From contig CAMXCT020000322.1 of NCBI GenBank assembly GCA_947184155.2, forward strand, positions 124,501-188,500: a stretch of 64,000 bases of DNA, written 5' to 3'. Below, in pieces: positions 61,718 to 64,000 of the stretch. The stretch comes from Cladocopium goreaui. Lineage: Eukaryota; Sar; Dinophyceae; Suessiales; Symbiodiniaceae. Every line of letters begins with the position of its first letter. The first letter of the stretch is position 1. Both the position numbers and the translations under genes were made by a program. The notes beneath the pieces were generated by a model. The model made no database searches and was not told the DNA's origin. It saw only the letters and a list, made by a program, of their open reading frames with translations.

Positions 61718-62717
61718 GTATCCTTTTCGTGCGCTCGAACTGTCTTTCAGGTTTTTTTTTGTTTTTGCTATCTTGGATGGCAACAGGTATTTTCCTGTTG
61801 AAGAGCGTCAAGAAGATTCTGGCCACTTGGCTACAAGTACGACCATGCTTTGTCCGTAGTATACCGTTGTTTATTGTCATTTTCACCACAAGGATGGAAA
61901 TGCAGTTCTGGTGTACACCTCATTTTCAGCGGGTCACCCACGTATGTCAGAGTGGTTTTCTAGGCACCGACGGCACCTACATGCACGAAGATGATCGAAG
62001 GCGTTTGGAGGAAGGCGCAGCGATTGCTGCTGTGCAGCTCTGAGGACGACTCTGCTGTGCCTAAGAATGGCATCTCTGATCTGAATATACTCAACATGTT
62101 TCAACAGTCTTAGGCTCGGCAAGAAGAACTGAATTCCATCGGAGTGGGATGCTGAGATATGCTGAGGGGAGTTGACTATCTGACTCTATCGCCTGATTTT
62201 TGCAGAAGTGGAACTTTCTGATGACATGTGATATTCTGCGATGATTTGATGCATATCACTTGAGCCCTTGTCAAGCTTTTGGACTTTTTGCACACTTTTG
62301 CGCCGTAGGTTGTCATGGCAGTGCCTCCACCTCCGACTGGAGAGTTTGATGGCTTTTCATATCCCCCTGCGACATTCGCTGCAGGCACTGGCACGTTGAC
62401 TCAGCTTTCACGTAGACTAGATACATCTAGATACTCGAGTGCTTGCTGGCACTGCTGAAGCCAGAGCTGTTTGCAGGGCAAAATGCAATTGTGACACGGT
62501 CCAGTGGCGAGGCACCGCTTTCGATCCTTTGATCCATGCGTTGTGAAGCCAATATTGACCCACATTCTGGGCTGTCGTGACACATCCTACAGACAGGAAT
62601 CTGGATGCTACATCTTGGAGGCATGGAATGCAAGGGCAACAGAACCTCAGAACCATGGCATAGAGGAGCCAAAAAGTCACCAGGAACCAGTTCTTCTGTG
62701 GGAGAAAACTGATAGCC

Positions 62718-62927
62718 ATGTTGGAAGTATCAGAAAGCATACAGTCGCACAAGAGGGATGTAACAAATTGGAAAGCTATCACTGCAGAGTTCAGAGGGGC
62801 GGACTACTTTGAGCTCGGCCAGGTGTTCCTGACAGCTTTGGGGCCTCTCTACACTGTCTACCTCGGCCCTTTCCTCAGGAAGCGAGATGCCACAATTGTT
62901 GAGCCTGTTGAGTCGAGGCCAAGCTGA
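62718..62927 (+). CDS. Possible terminal exon
   Basis: Seen: an open segment ending in TGA (62925-62927), with GQVFLTALGPLYTVYLGPFL then RKRDATIVEPVESRPS. The protein character is plausible and includes a hydrophobic stretch. There are no splice partners. Confidence 0.3.
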   Translation: MLEVSESIQSHKRDVTNWKAITAEFRGADYFELGQVFLTALGPLYTVYLGPFLRKRDATIVEPVESRPS

Positions 62928-63660
62928 GGATGGCACGTACATTACAAAGAACTGCGAGGAGTCAGACTTGCGGCCGTCGCACGCCTAGAGACTTGCTTTT
63001 TTGCGTTAGCCACCATGAATCCTTGTGAACTGTGAACAAGGCCTTTTGCCACGTGAACCTCTGAGGTACCCCACCGCCTGATGCACAGGCTTGTGTGATT
63101 GAGCTCGGTGCAAAAAAGCACACGGCCTGCCTTGCCGATACTAGTATGGTGGTGTGATATGTTTTGAGTTTCAACCCGTTTTGATGTGTTTTTTGCTTCG
63201 CCGTGATGTGTCCACTTGAGATTTGTGGCTGAGTCTTGGACCTGAACACAGACGTGAACACAATTATTATCATTCAAGACTAAAGGTGTCTTACAGTCGA
63301 GAGACCCCCCAGAAAGCCAATCTGTGGAAAACCCAACACGAATTGGACCAGAATGACCAGAACAACCATTCAAGGACTAGGATAGGCTTTGCCAGTCAAG
63401 AACCTTTTGATAGGGGCTGTACTTGGCCAAAATCATTTTTTTGAACCATGCGCAAGTCCGTCCCTCTTCACAATTGTCGGAATCAGCATGTCTACCAGAT
63501 CAAGTTGAAGGAGGCTAGCCAAGCCAACGTTTTTGTATGTTTTTTTTTGTGTTTTTTTCTGTGAGAAAACATTGGGGCTTTCCCGATGCAGTCTACTGCT
63601 GAGCTTCTCAATTCTTTCTTAATAGGTTTCGGCCTTTGTGTCAGTGGTGGTGAAGCGAAC
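62928..63660. other. No clear gene
   Basis: No convincing exon on either strand. Minus-strand open frames here lack protein character or partner exons. Confidence 0.4.
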
Positions 63661-63666
63661 AAAGTC

Positions 63667-63905
63667 GGATTCAGAAACTCCACTGGTCACTGGATTCAGA
63701 AACTGTTGAGATTCAGAAACTGCACGTTGGATTCAGAAACTACCCGTGAGATTCAGAAACTATTTCGTCGGATTCAGAAACTACTACGTCGGATTCAGAA
63801 ACTATTTTGTTGGATTCAGAAACTATTTCGTCGGATTCAGAAACTATTTCGTCGGATTCAGAAACTACTTCTGAGGATTCAGAAACTTTGGGGATTCAGA
63901 AACTA
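63667..63905. repeat. 21-bp tandem repeat (GGATTCAGAAACTATTTCGTC)
   Basis: Seen: about 12 copies of GATTCAGAAACT followed by a variable 6-12 bp, mostly giving a 21-bp period. In one frame (open 63586-63933) it would encode heptads such as RRIQKLF. It may be an exon encoding a coiled-coil-like repeat or simply a minisatellite. Confidence 0.85.
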
Positions 63906-64000
63906 CTCCATGGTTCAGAGCCATGCAGTTTAGGGTTGCTTGTAAGGTGACAGATATGATGTCATATTCACAGCAACATCATGCACACTTGGGACACGGA

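Overview
The window looks like nuclear DNA of a dinoflagellate, most likely Symbiodiniaceae. Coding sequence is broken into many short exons. Their splice donors are often GC or GA instead of GT, with AG acceptors usually followed by G. Introns and intergenic DNA are full of simple and higher-order repeats, two stretches resemble the dinoflagellate spliced leader, and the mobile elements are tyrosine-recombinase (YR) retrotransposons. One 100-N block (7059-7158) inside a GA-rich tract shows this is a draft assembly. I saw no rRNA, tRNA, bacterial operon or CRISPR array.

Layout: 1-113 holds one exon of a pepsin-like aspartic protease. 785-1460 has exon-like pieces of an unrecognised gene. 1970-4835 is repeats, with a MITE at 4261-4400. 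5030-6810 has weak exon candidates. 7019-8740 is low-complexity DNA around the gap. 10357-13212 is a pepsin-like protease (gene A). 13533-19661 is a second, N-terminally incomplete copy (gene B), whose last intron has grown to about 4.2 kb by gaining nested repeats. 22-30.3 kb is a block of two unrelated satellites bracketed by arrays of a third repeat. 39.6-43.6 kb and 55-63 kb carry scattered exons of unrecognised proteins. 63.66-63.91 kb is a 21-bp repeat.

Two complete-looking YR retrotransposons are the highlight. Element 1 (31108-38752) and Element 2 (46829-54931) are each bounded by split direct repeats in the arrangement A1 - coding - B1A2 - B2, as in Ngaro/PAT-type elements, but the two share no obvious terminal sequence. 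Each encodes a Gag-like protein, a reverse transcriptase, RNase H, a tyrosine recombinase and a Rossmann-type methyltransferase (MT)-like domain. In Element 1 the MT-like domain sits inside the RNase H domain, between its first and second catalytic acids, and the recombinase is C-terminal. In Element 2 the recombinase ORF comes first, its N-terminus lies within the 5' repeat, and the MT-like domain joins Gag to the reverse transcriptase across an in-frame TGA.

Both elements have reading-frame breaks that all shift the same way (-1). They may be assembly indels, decay or programmed frameshifts. These two elements are the best candidates for an undescribed system: YR retrotransposons that have twice, in different places, taken up a methyltransferase-like module.
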